Positions 11,907-26,852 of a stretch of 64,000 bases of DNA are shown here, piece after piece. The stretch covers positions 10,419,097 to 10,483,096 of the forward strand of contig JACBWW010000015.1 in the NCBI GenBank assembly GCA_020086605.1. Reading direction: 5' to 3'. The notes beneath the pieces were generated by a model. It ran no database searches, had not been told where the DNA came from, and saw only the letters and a program-made list of their open reading frames with translations. Every line of letters starts with the position of its first letter. Position 1 is the first letter of the stretch. A program made the translations under genes and the position numbers. This DNA is from Lanius collurio (lineage: Eukaryota; Chordata; Aves; Passeriformes; Laniidae).

Positions 11907-13204
11907 TAAAAATCTATTTGTAGTGTTTTCTAAATTATAATTTTCTTTAACTAAGAATTTATTATTACTAGTTTTGTGTTTTCTGCTTGATAAATTCAGC
12001 CATATCTTCTGAATTAATAAAAAGCTTATAATGGTTATCTCAAAATTTCTTATCTTTTCCTCTGTTAAATTCAAACTTTCAGTCTCTCTTTTCAGTTGAA
12101 TGCTGCCTGATTACTTTCACAACCCTTTTCTTTCCTTGGCTGTCTTTCTCCTTTCTCAGTTCTTTAATAGCTCTGTAGTTCTGATTTTTTTGTTGGGCTT
12201 TTTTGTTTAATCCTCACCAACTCCCCACTTCAAACCCACAGTTAAGTTCATCTTAGTGAATCAGGATTGATTCTCACTATATTAGATACAGGATTTTTGT
12301 GGGGGGTGTGGAGGATGATTTTAATGGTCTCTTTTTATCCACTGGATGTTTGTCTGTATTAAACTCTCAGCTATCGCGAGGCAAATCCCTGTCCTGGTAA
12401 ACACTCTCACAGCTTCCACTGAAGTTAGTAGAGATGATTGATGCTTTGGTTCCAACTTAAAATTCATATAAGTAGTTTCAGCAACTTTGCTGTTAACATA
12501 TTTATAGCTGATTTCTCCAAATTCTGGGAATTTATGATGTAGTTTCCCTGAGTAGGATGCATAAAAACACTAGTGTATTCTCCACTGCCATTTATTCTTG
12601 TGATGTTTTTCCTTTACTGCTAATCAGATTGCTAGCTGACATGATGTATGTTCCCACAGGAACACTTGGTGCTAGTCACTACATTAAGACTTACTCTATA
12701 TGATCTATCACCTTTCAAAAATAGTAACTTTTTCTCATTTGGATTTGAATGAGTGACCTTGAAATACATACTAAGCATTGAGCTGTACACTTTGGTTTGT
12801 TTTTTTTTTTTTCTCTAATACCTCAATGACAGCAGAGCTAGAGATGTCTCAATGGAATTTGCCTCTTCAGTTATCATTATTGATGTCAGAGGCTGCTGTA
12901 CTCAGCAACAAGATTTATTTTAGTGTGAATAATTATGCTTTGAACAGCTAATCATACCTTGATTTGTGCTGCTTGAGTGAAATTAGGTTGACACAGCCAA
13001 AAATAAGCCAAAAACTTTTTTTATGGCTGTTTAATTAAAAAGCTGATTATTTAAGAAGTTTGTTAAAATTTTATTAATCTAAAGTGCAGCCTTAATTTTA
13101 AGAGTATTTTTATTTAAATGTGGCAATAATCAGGATGAGTAAGTCAGATTTGTTTCCTTTTGGAACCTTTCAAACCTGGAGTAGATTAACAACTATATCC
13201 TCTT

Positions 13205-13245
13205 GGGGGGGGGGGGGGGGGAAGAAAAAAGAAAAAAAGAAAAGA
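13205..13245. repeat. 41-base pure purine tract starting with 17 G
   Basis: Seventeen consecutive G (13205-13221) are followed by A-rich purines without interruption to 13245. The G run can form a G-quadruplex and the tract a triplex (H-DNA). The length is prone to sequencing error. Confidence 0.9.
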
Positions 13246-16200
13246 CCAGGAAAGCAGAAAATTGATAAGTTTAATTTTAAAGTGGGGATAGATGTGTCCT
13301 TCTTGAGCTATGTAGGTGTGGAGCTATGGAGGTAGGTATGGTTAATAAAATAGAAACTAAGATTTGTACCTACATGCATGTTGTTTTGCCCATTAAATTC
13401 AAGATATTTCTGCTTATTCCTCTGAACAGTGAAAATATGTTCCCTCACATAGGGTGGTTAATAAATAATTATTCTTGCAAGAGAAATTAGAAATATCTGG
13501 AAAATATTTCTAAAATATTATGTTTTTCTACTCAGACTGACATTGTTTTTCACTCTGCATAAAAACAAATAAACTGAGAAATAGTTTTCAGTAAATATTT
13601 TGAAAAAACTTTAAAAGTAGTTTCCTCCTAGAAGCAGAATGAAAAACAAACCTAGTAAAATTCCCCTTATATACTGTATATTACTATAACAACAGTAGTA
13701 TATCCTTTAAAAAGTTCATTAACTGTGAAGCTTTAGACAACTGTTTCCTCCTTTGAAGAATATTGTATGTTCCTCACGCCTCTTTGGAAAGTCTCTTTCC
13801 TCTAAATGAAAATAATAAAATAACCCAGTTCTGTTCCACGTTCAGGTTTTTATTAAGTTCAGGATATGATTGCTTAGTAGTAAGAGTTCATGTCATAAAT
13901 TGCTGTTTAGTAAGTCTCTTTGGCTCTAATCAGAGATAGTGGTAAGTGTACCAGGCATATATTGAGGTAGCTTTCCATAGCCTTTCACATTAGAGCATCT
14001 CCATGACTTAACTATTAACATATTAACATTAAAGGAGATACAGGCTTGCTTAAACCTCTCCCATTTCTTTACACTTTTCTGAATCAGCTGTTCAGAGTTG
14101 TTTCTTGCCAAACAGTTGCTAAAGCATAGGAACATTTCCAAATTCAGCAGTGCTGTTTAGATTATAGAAGATGTCTGGATATTACACATGGCATTCCAGT
14201 GTTCCTCCACAGGTTTCCTGTTTGTCAAAAAACCTGAACTGAGCTTCTGGAAAGGAATGAGCTCAGGTATTGTGAACAACGCTGCAATACTTACACACGA
14301 CCTATTTAGGTATGCTCATTTTGCTAAAGCTAAATATATTTTCTCACTAGCTATATACTTGAGAACCCTTATCTAAATATTTAATTACCTCTTATGCCAC
14401 AGAGTGTCAATACAGCAAAACACTTTGGTGTGTGTCTAACATGGCTCATTTTGTTTAAAGTGCAGCAAAAGATTTAGTGCTTTACTTGGATCATCATGGA
14501 TCACAGAAATTGTAAAGACCTTCTTCCTCTCCTTCCCAGAACCTCCTAAATCGCTTGAATCTTCTTAATATCAAGTGCAAGTAGAAATTTATTTGTCTGA
14601 TAGTGGCAATTCTAGAGGCATAGGGACAGAAATAAACTGATTTCTGTTTTCTGATGTTAGTTATTGCTTACTTAGACCAGCTTTGACAGCTGTTTGTTTA
14701 ACCTGTTGTCAAATAGATTCTTAACCATGGTACAAGTAGAGTCTTTCACCTTCTAAATGTCTCATCATTCTGAAGTGCTTGAGACATATTCCTCACTAAC
14801 ATTCAACCTCTATTTATCCTCTGTAAATTAATATTATCCAAAGACTTAAATTCTAATTCTTATGCAAAAGTGTTTTTATTTTCCTTTCACAGTAAATCCC
14901 AATTAGAATAATTATTTCCAGAGACTGGAAAAAAAGCAATTGAAACAGATGCCTTTTTGAGACTAATGAAAAAATCCTTTTGGCTTCAACATAAAACTGA
15001 TTTTCTTTTTATTACAAGAAGTAGCACATAATGGACAAATTTTGGTGAAATATGCCATCTCCCATTTGAATATATGCTGGAGGTCTGAGCAAAATACTTA
15101 ATTTCAAAATAATTAATTTGACTACATGACAGACCAAAGTTTTCACACGAAATTAGATTGAAACACTTTGTAGTCCGCAGAAACTGCCTTTGTTTACACT
15201 CTTGCAGCACAGAAAGTGTAGTAATTGCTGATGCTTGTTTGTAAAAAAAAATGTATAAAACAATTCCACAGTCTGATTTTTACTAAAGAATTTCAAAAAA
15301 ACAGTAACTTAATGTAGAAGAGGTGATACATAAATTCATGTCTTAAAACGTGTACTGTTATAACCTGTTGCCATCATCTTACTCTTAGGCAGCTGTAACA
15401 TAGCTAGACATTTCTATACACTGCCTAAAGATTTTGACTCACATCCTGTTAAAACACTGAGGACACTTGCAGTAAGTGTAAGTTAATAAACATAGAATTT
15501 TCACATATAAATCTACAAGTACATGTTTCCTCTTGAGATTTTTTTTGCCCCGTGCTATCTTGAAAAGCTTTCTCTAAGGATTTATTTCCCTCCATCTGCT
15601 GACTTGTTACAGAGCAAGTCACTTTTTGATTAAAATGTCTGGGGGGAATACAACAATGAAGTAAATTAATGTTTTATCAGATGTTAACTTTTTTTTTTTT
15701 TTTTTAAGAGAATAAATTAAAAAAAATTGCTCACATTTTAATTAGAAGAAGAAAATGGTGGGTTTATGCTTATATTTTAAGGAGAAATTATTTTAACCAA
15801 TTACTCAACCTCTGGGGGAATTAATATGAAGCCTCAAAATAACTGCCTGTAGTGTAAAAGAAGTCCAAACTGTCTAATCAGATAAATGTTGAATTTTCAA
15901 CAGCGAGATTTAATTTCTGTTGAAACAGCTTCAGATAAATGCAGATTTGAATACATAGAGAAACAACCACATAAACCAGTTTATACTGGAAAACCACTCT
16001 CTTTTAAAAAACCCCAGAATTTTGGTGCATAATTTTTACTGTTACTTTGGAAAAACAGATTTTTGCTTTTATTTTATGCTTTCATTTTTTGGGGCAAGGT
16101 GAGAATTGGCATTGGATTATAGAAATTTATGACAACATGAAAAATATTTTAGAACCTTTAAAGTACATTTGTATATGTAGATATGTATATGTGTGGTTGT

Positions 16201-18149
16201 GTATATGGATATATATGTGTAACACTATATTTGTATTGGTCTTAAAATGGAAAAAGTCTTTAAAAATAAACTTCTGTAAATATTTTGGACTCAGATTCAG
16301 GAAAATGTATAAGGAGGTAGCTCATCTCTAGATATAAGTGCTTAAGTTAGAGTACTTTGCTGTTCTGCTATACCTCTCACAAGGGGAGGTGGTATCAGCA
16401 TAATCATTTACACTAAGCTATATGATGCCATGTGAGAGAAATCCAGATTGCTTCAGCAGAAGGCAGCCTTATTTTTGAACGATATATTGAATATGTCCTT
16501 GCACAATTCAGTCCCAGAAACTCATGTAAATTAATGTGAGTCCCTGTGAGACAACTGAGAATAATGTCTTTGTATAGACTTGGTACAAACATTTGTGGAT
16601 TCCTTGTTTGAAGAAGGTGCTCTCCATGAGGAATAAAGAGGATGGTGTAGAACAATCTAGAGGTAGTAGTTACCTGTTCAGATAAAGCATGGAGCTACGA
16701 CCAGCTATATTTAGATTAAATATAAAAAATAATGAGATCAGTGAAAAAAACTTCCACTTGAAGTGACAATTACCCAGAAAGCAAATGACAATAGATCACT
16801 GATATGGTGATTGCACATCATACTAGAGACATACTTGCATATGTTACCTTTATGCGACAATGAAAAGCATTTAGCTACTTTTAAGAATGAAAGTCCCTTT
16901 TGTCCCATGCCTGTCATTCCTTAAAAACTAGATTTTTAAGTTCTCCCTTTGATCTGCATGGCTTTTTATCAACACAAGCTAAATGTTACTTGTTACATAT
17001 TTCTAAGTTCTCCTGAAGTTGCTGATGATGTACTATCACACAGTACCTGCATTTTGTAACCTTTCCTTTATCAAAATGATTCCTGAAAGACATCCCTTTT
17101 GTTGAGGTTTAGGAGCCGTGTAAAAGAAAGCAGCGGCTTTCAATCTTCTGCAAAGAAACTCCCTCTTTTAAAGCTGGAAATTGATTTATTTCTTCTTTTG
17201 ACATATAAAGATTGAGTGTATTTTCGAAGCTGTAGAGGCACAGCAGGCAAAGAATGTTGATATAGAAAAGTAAGTGTTGAAATGCATCATCGTCTTGAAG
17301 AGCATTGCTTAGTGCCAGACATGGTGTTCTGTCACATAATGTTTCCTGCGCCTTTTAAAAGGAGCTTGATGCTTAGAAACAGAATTCTTGTCTAAGATCT
17401 CATCATCTCTTGCTGCTCATTCTACATTGAGTCATTATCTGCTGACATACCATAATTATTTTCACAGCGACCAGATATGATGTATCAGGCGGAGCATTCT
17501 AAATTAGGAATAAGCAGCAGATAAGTGGCAAAAAGAAATAATACTTATGATTTGATGAAATTGTCCCTTGTGATGCAAGGAATTTAAAATAAAAGTTAAA
17601 AGAAGAAAAGGTCAGGAAAACAAACAAGCTTGGTACATGCTGTACTTCTCTATGCAGAGTGTTTTTCAGGTCCTTGTTTTTAAATAATTGTAGTGTCCAT
17701 TTTAGGAAAGAAATCATGCTGTTTCTTGAGTGGAATTTCCAAATATAGTAACATCTTTCACCAAGTAACTTTTAACTTTGATAAAACCAAGCTTTTCTGG
17801 GAGAAAATATTCACAAATAGGTAGATAAAGACATGAGGATTGGCCCTATATAGAAATTGGCCCTATTTCTATAAATTAGGAATAGTGAGCATGTAAACTA
17901 CAAACTGTTTTGTCTGAGAGTGTATAATTATATGTATTATGAAATATCAATTCACTGAAGTGAACAGAATTGGTTTTTGTTTTTTTAATTCATCCTTTTG
18001 CAGGAATGGAAGGGCAGAGAGGGAAGGAATGGTAGTAAGAAGACCGTTAGTATTTGTTGTGTTAACACTGGTAGGATAGGCCATGAGAACGTCTTGGGGC
18101 AGAGGCAGCCAAACACCTTGATCTTTAAAGCGGCCTGTCAGCTCTCCAA

Positions 18150-18400
18150 GTGAACAGAACAGCTGATCTGTGTAGCTGCTGCTTTGCCCTGTGCTGTGTG
18201 TCAGTTTGCACTGCAGCACCTCCTCTTTGTCTTCGTTTGCACGTTCCCATCTCCCCGGTGGGGCACTGCTGTTCTCAGCTGCAGCGTGGGAGCCCTGCCT
18301 GCGCTGCCTCCCTCGGCAGGGCTCCTGCTGCTGCCCGGGTGGGAGCTGCCGGCTGCTTCAGCAACAACGCATCGTGGGTCTGATTTGCTTCTCTGGTTTT
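18150..18400. other. GC-rich intronic block of unknown origin
   Basis: A local GC-rich segment rich in CTG/CTGC words and some CpG stands out sharply from the AT-rich intron. Three overlapping + frames of 72-98 codons stay open here, which follows from low stop-codon density. No protein family, CR1 or LTR landmark is recognised. It could be a decayed repeat, a gene-converted patch or a regulatory element. Confidence 0.5.
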
Positions 18401-18734
18401 AAGGTCTCCTGCCCCTTGCTCACTTTATTTCTACGTGTGTTGTTCCCAATTTGTTTCTTTCTCAGGTCAACTGTACTGACTTCTTGAACTTCTAGAAAAC
18501 CTCCCCAAATTTGGTGTATTATTTTATAGTGCTTGTGAGTTGTGTGCTTACAAGATGCAGTTTGGCTAACATTAGTTTATTTACAATTTAGAGTCAATTG
18601 TCCTTTTTCCTTCCCTACATTTTCTGAGCTTTTATTTTACAGTTAAAAAAGAAGAAAAGGAGTATAATTTGTCTTTCTATTGTGTTGTTGACTGTTTTGA
18701 TACTTACACTTTCCCTGTTTCTGTTGAATTGTAG

Positions 18735-18920
<186 letters not shown>

Positions 18921-19482
18921 TAGACAAAAAAATTTAAGACTTTCCTTCATATATCAGAAACAGAAATACACTTATCTTGAGAGTAAACACATTATTTCGA
19001 AAAGAGCTCACTTATTTCAACATTCAGCAGCAGTTTTTGTTTAGTGACTGTTCTTCTCAATGGACGATGGGGAGGGAGGCAACATGAAAATAGCTCTTAG
19101 AAATATTATTCAAGTGGTTGAGGAAATTATTTCTTTAGGAAATTTCTGGATTGAGGTACCTTTCATTTGAAAATGAGGATTGGCTAAAAATAGAGTCTTA
19201 TCACAAGAATATGTCTATCAGCTTTGTCAGAAAGGTCAGGCTTGGTTACAGAAGGTGGAGGACTGTTCCTCTGTACACTTTTAGACAGTGAAATTACTGA
19301 AACAGTAAAAATGAACACCATCCTTAGCCAAGACTGGAGACAATGAATTCAAACTTCTTCTCTACTCCTTTCTTGAGAGCTGGAGATACTCTACTTGGTG
19401 AAAATAATTCATTGAGTAAAAGAGAGAAATTAATGCTATGCTACAGAGTTTAATGCAGTCATAGAGTCTGTGCAAAACTAGG

Positions 19483-20538
19483 TGTGGTGTGTTGACCCTG
19501 ACTGGAGGCCCCAAAGCCACTCTTATTGCTCCCCTCCCCAAAGGAAAAGGCTCATGGGTTGAGATAAGGGCAGGAAAAATCACTCACTCATTATCATCAC
19601 AGGCATAACAGATTTAACTTTAATAATAATTTCAGCTCATTTCCTTACCAAAATCGAAAAAGGATGATGAAGAGTAAAACAAATCCTAAAAAAACCTGTC
19701 CCCCAGCCCTCCCTCCTTCCTGGGCTTAATTTTATTCCTGAATCTCTGCCTCTTCCCCCACCAGCAGTGACGGAGATGGGAAATGGGAGGAGGTCAGTTC
19801 ATCACACGGTATTTCTGCTGCTGCTTCTTCCTCAGAGAGAGTAGCCTTTTCCCTTTCTCCTTCCTGGGGCCATTCCCATGGGAGAAAATCCTCCACGAGC
19901 TTCTCCAGTGTCTTTCCCGTGGGCTTCAGTTCTTCACAAACTGTTCCAGTGTGGGTCCCTGTCCGTGGGGTACACTCCTTCAGGAACAGATTGCTCCTGT
20001 TGGATCCCCTAGGGGGTCACAAGTCCTGCCACTAAACCTGTTTTAGCTTGAGTGCCTCTCTGCACAAGTTCATGGGTCCTGCCAGGAGCCTGGTCCATTA
20101 TGGGCTTCCCTTGGAGCCTCCTTCAGGCATTCACGTGCTCCAGTGTGGGGTCCTGCACAGGCTGCAGGTGGATCTCTGTTCCACCACGGACTCCACGTGC
20201 TGCAGAGGCTTCACCTGTTGGTCCTCACCCCAGGCTGTAAGGGAATCTCTGTTGGGTCACCTGGAGTAGCTCCTTCTCCACTGACCTGGGCATCTGCAGA
20301 GCCGTTCCTCTTGCATATTCTCACTCCTCTCTCATCCAGTTGCAAGTACTTCTCCACAATAACACTTTATTTTGTTATCCCAGAGGTTCTACCCCACCAC
20401 TGATTGACAAGATATTGGCCAGCAGTGGGTCTGTTTTGGAACCAGCTGGCATTGGCTCTGCCAGACATGAGGGAAGTGTCTCACAGAAGCCACCTGTACT
20501 GCTCCCCAGCTACCAAAGCTTGTCATGCAAACCCAATG
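19483..20538 (-). mobile_element. Solo LTR of an ERVL-type endogenous retrovirus (antisense)
   Basis: About 1.05 kb matching, from end to end, a long LTR family that I recognise from bird genomes. The + strand begins near TGTGGTGTGTTGACCCTGAC and ends near ATGCAAACCCAATG. Landmarks include AGGCTCATGGGTTGAGATAA, GAGGTCAGTTCATCACACG and CTGGCATTGGCTCTGCCAGA. The middle (about 19895-20265) is a degenerate minisatellite of roughly 45-base units with the core TCCAGTGTGGG...CACGGG. No gag, pol or env sequence flanks it, so it is a solo LTR left by recombination. In the family's usual orientation the LTR reads on the - strand, opposite to FSTL5. Family name from memory; ends approximate. Confidence 0.8.
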
Positions 20539-20761
20539 TGCTTATAATAACACAGTGTTTATAATATCATCCTATTCATAGGAAACAGGTGTTCTTTAGC
20601 TAAATAAAACATGGATTTTTTAAATTAAAAAACTAAATTGTTAATAAAAAACCAACTTAAATAGAGCTTTTCTTGATGCCTTTTGCTTTTTTCACTGATT
20701 AATGAAAATCTTTAATGTATAGATTATATATTAGGCTCCAGAGAGACAGTATTGTGTGCTT

Positions 20762-21075
20762 TCAATACTTAAAGGGGACTTCTAAGAAAGTTGAAGACAG
20801 ATTAATTAATAGGGACAGTAGCAATAGCACAAGGGGTAGTGGTTTTAGATAACAGATGGTAGATGTAGACTAGATATAAGGAAGATATTTTTTACAATGA
20901 GGTTTGTGAAACACTCTCAGAGGTTGCCCAGAGAAGTGGTAGAATCCCCATCCCTGGGAACCTTCAAAGTCAGGTTACATGGGGCTCTGACTAGCCTGAC
21001 CAGGTTGAAAATTACAGAGGGCTTGGACTAGATAACTTTTAAAGGCCCCTTCTAACTCAAACTACTCCATGATGC
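20762..21075 (+). mobile_element. CR1 LINE 3' end (+ strand)
   Basis: Carries the CR1 3' block in order: TTAAAGGGGACTTCTAAGAA, AAGGGGTAGTGG, TAGATATAAGGAAGATATTT, 'GGTTGCCCAGAGAAGTGGTA', GACTAGATAACTTTTAAAGG, CCCCTTCTAACTCAAACTA. The terminal octamer has decayed. It lies about 220 bases 3' of the LTR. Confidence 0.9.
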
Positions 21076-24000
21076 AAGTATACACATGTACTATGTGTAT
21101 GCATATAAAACTTAAAAGTAAATAGCAAAATTGCAATTATAAAATTGCATTAAATTCACAAATAGTTTTAATGCTTTTGCATACTTGAAACATCTGCTGT
21201 CTGTATTCTGTGTCAGGTGACTCAGACATGGCTTCCTCAAAACTTGAACTCTCCAAATGCTAGGGACTTAGAAAATTTTTTATTCAACAAGTTAATAATA
21301 AAAAGGTTGTGGGTTTTTTTGTTTTTTTTGTTTTTTTTTTGTTAGATTGGCTTTTGGATATTAAAGTAGAGATAAACTTAGTGGGTAATGGGTTTTTTTT
21401 CTGTAAACAATACTTTTTTTTACAACTGGTTTGATATATTACTTTGGGAACACAGACTAAAAACCCATAGTCTCAACACAATCCACAAATCTGAAGGACT
21501 GGAATGGCTGGCAATGTTTTCCATGGTCTCTGACTGACATTCAGGTGTCAGCTTCCTTTTCTACACAGGAGGGATGAAATATCAATGTAATTGCCTTTAT
21601 TAGCATTTAGACTTCAGTGTCAAAAGCACAAGATTCCTCTTGAGCTCACTAAAAATAGGTTTTAATTGAGGTTTTATGAAATAGGTTCGTTGGTAGGATC
21701 TTCTAATTTGTCTTCAGTTACATTTGTTATTGTTTTAAACATGTATAAATATGTATCACTTTACTATTACAAAATGTGTAGAGATACTTACTGCAAAGAT
21801 ATATGTTAATTAAAAAGTAAAATTCGGTAAATTAACCACTAATTAAAAGTGAAGCCCTTCCCCAGAAATATATAGAGCATTTGTGCAGTTTTTGAATGAA
21901 GTTGAATTGTTCTATCATAGAAATACTCAATTTTCTATAATGAGCTGAAAACCAGACAGAGAATGCCTAAGTGTAGCAAAGAGCTTTATGCACTAAGTCT
22001 GTGCTGCTTAGCAAGTGTATTGAGCTAAACCCAGGATATTCCAGAAGATTTCATGCTATTCCAGGGGGAAAAAAATCACTTTCAAAAAAATTTTATTTTG
22101 AGGGATAGAATAGCATTATTTTTCCTCTAATTTAATAACATCCAGATTAAGAATTTAGGAAAGTATAGAATTAAATTTACCCCAGCTGTGGAAAACTTTT
22201 GCAGGAATGAAAGTCTTGGTTTTAATGGTTGTAGGTGTTTCAGTATACATAATAAATTATCTTTCCATTTCACAGACTTCAAAAAGACAATATAATTAAG
22301 GAATAACAGATAAATCAGATAAACAAATTAAACCAAATGCGTTAATGTCACTTTGGAACATCTAAGTAGAATTTTTACTATTCATTACTGATCTGAATAT
22401 TATTTCCTAGGATGTGCTTAGCCAAATACATGGGAAAAGTACAAGGAGGCTTTCTCTGTGTCCAGCTTACCCATGCCATTATTCAGATAGACTTCAAAAC
22501 AAAGCAAAAAAAAAGTAACAGTAGTTGCAAACAAAACAAATAATTAATGAAAGCATAAAATCTATACAATCTTTTTATGTATAATAAAGTCAAACCACTG
22601 ACTTTGAAAAGTCAAACCACTGTTGATTCACAGATTTACAATTCAAGTAAGGCTAATTTGAAGTTTAGTGACAAGTCAAGGGATGCTTTGTTTAGCGTTT
22701 CTTATAACAAGCATGTCTCTGTATTTCTTATCTTTTAAAAATAAGCATTTATTTTCTATCTTTATTTTTTGCAAGCAAGAAGAACTTTCTAACCATTAAA
22801 TGTTGCTCTGCTCATATGATACGCACTTAAAAAACACTTGTACAAACAGAAGGGAATTTAATTTTCCAGTCAGACCAGTCTATTTTCATTACTTAAGAGT
22901 ACTACGAAGCACAAAAAAAAAGAAAATTAAAATTCATTTTTGGAAAATAGAAACTAAGCTACTCAGAATTGAGAGCATTTTCCTTGTTAGACTGCCTGTT
23001 TTCTAAAAATCATATTAATACAGAGGATATTATTTCCATACATGTTCATGTGCATATACCCACCTTGCAAAAAATGCACATAGGCTAGTGGGAGCAAAGG
23101 TGGAGATAACTTTGAAAGGTGGAGATATTTTGAAAGCAAGAGTGCTCTAATCAAACTTCCGTCACTATGCAAAAACCCTAAAGAAGATTAAAAATTTATT
23201 TGAAAGGGCTTTAAGTCATGCAGCTGTGCTGTTTTCCGTGTAAAAATAATGTTTATTTGGTTTTGCTTATTACAGTGTTTTCTCTGAAGTGCTATTATAC
23301 ATGTTATTCCTTTCTACTATGAAAATTAATGTAAAAGGTGTACACATATGTGACAACTAGATTTGAGGATGAGTTATTTTTATCACAGATATATTTATCA
23401 AAATAAGTACTTTATAGGATTCTATAGGAGACTGAATTGAAATGTATTAGAAACATGGATGTTGTATCTTTAAAGATAGATACAGAGAGAGTCATTTGGC
23501 TTATAATTCTCATTCTAAGGTCAAGAGAAGCATTTGCTTTCATTTGTAAATTCTTGAAAGCAAGAATTGTGTAGTATTGCATAGCAGCACACCACTGACT
23601 GGGATGTCCAGAGGCTGAAGAAAACGGAGTTATCATTGTTCAGTCCTCAGTGTGCTGCTGGCAGATCAGCCTGGTCAGCTAGAAACAGCTGGGCAAGTCT
23701 GCTTCCGAGATGCTTAACTCTTTTTTGCTGCTGGCTCCCCTCTAGGGAGCTGTACTGCTTGTGCCTGACCCTGCAGGCAATTCCTTCTGCTCCTCCTGGC
23801 TGTGCCATGACCCCAACTCTGAACGCAGCTGGCAGTCCTCTGGCAGAACATGTATGGGTCAGACCTTTGTCTGGGGAAGCCAAAAGGAAATTTGACATGC
23901 CTTGACAAATTAGCTATACAACAGTTCAAGTATTATTTTAAACAACTTGTTTTCTAACATGCAGCAGAAAAAAGTTATCAAACACAAATGACCTTTTTCA

Positions 24001-25006
24001 AGGGGTAACTTCTGATTTTAAATGAGCTGGTGAGCAACCTGGCTTCATTTTCCATTTTCAAAAGGAAAAACAAATTCTGCTTAGATGAAGTGGTCGCTTG
24101 CAACACCTCAGGAGTACAGTTAAGTATCATCAGCAGTCTCAGCCAGCCATTAGTGCATTATCTTGAGGATCTACATCATTAGTTTAAATTAGGTTCACTT
24201 AATTAGCCAGCTGGTACTCTCCTTGACACACTGATAAACAAGCTGTGCTTTACAGTTCCATAATGGTAAGACTATAAGACAATTTCCACCTATTTTTTGT
24301 TCTTTAATGATGAAAATAAAAAAGTAATCCCCCCAATTGTTTAGCCAGTGCAGAACACCTCTTAATCAAATACACTGTCCTCCCATTTCGTACCTCCGGA
24401 GCCTTCAGTTCTCATAACGGAGGAAGTTTAGAGCTCAGCTGTCTGAAGGGTTTGTGATCTCACGAGACAGTGCTCAGAGTTGTAGGGAAAACACTTCGGT
24501 TCTCATCACACGTCTGTGAAAAGTAGCAGCTGTAATTGGAAAACATATGAAAACAATCCTTCCTACTTCAACAAAATATACACATTTTAACAGGTAGGAA
24601 GCTTTGGGTGAAGCAATATCATGCAGTAATATATTAATTCCAGTGTGTGGTTTGAGAATACTCTTCCCTTTTTAACCATTTCTCAGTAAATGGTGTAGTT
24701 TTTCAACCAATACATGTAAAGTGAGAGTGATGGCAGGGAAGGAAGACAAGTAGGTTTTTACTTGATTTAAAACCTTTGTTTTCAACTTCTTAATCGCTCC
24801 AGTATAACGTAGTTTTGATGCCAAGTGTTGGAGTACATAATGAATAAAAAACACATTTTCAGCAATTTTGTAACTGAATTAATCAGAGGGCTGTTTCAAC
24901 TATTGACAACATAATTCTTAAATATAGTCTGAAAGTATTTGGAAATGCATATCTACTCATCATTTTCATTCAAGCATATATATTAATGTTTCCTTTGCAA
25001 ATGTGA

Positions 25007-26852
<1,846 letters not shown>

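Noticed and set aside
18150..18487. Leucine/cysteine-rich + frames as a possible FSTL5 alternative exon
   Set aside because: No good acceptor-donor pair in phase 0 with the neighbouring exons was seen, and the three frames overlap as expected for GC-rich DNA.
19783..20564. Cluster of + frames of 62-87 codons
   Set aside because: All fall within or at the edge of the antisense ERV LTR and follow its GC-rich minisatellite. LTRs of this kind are non-coding.
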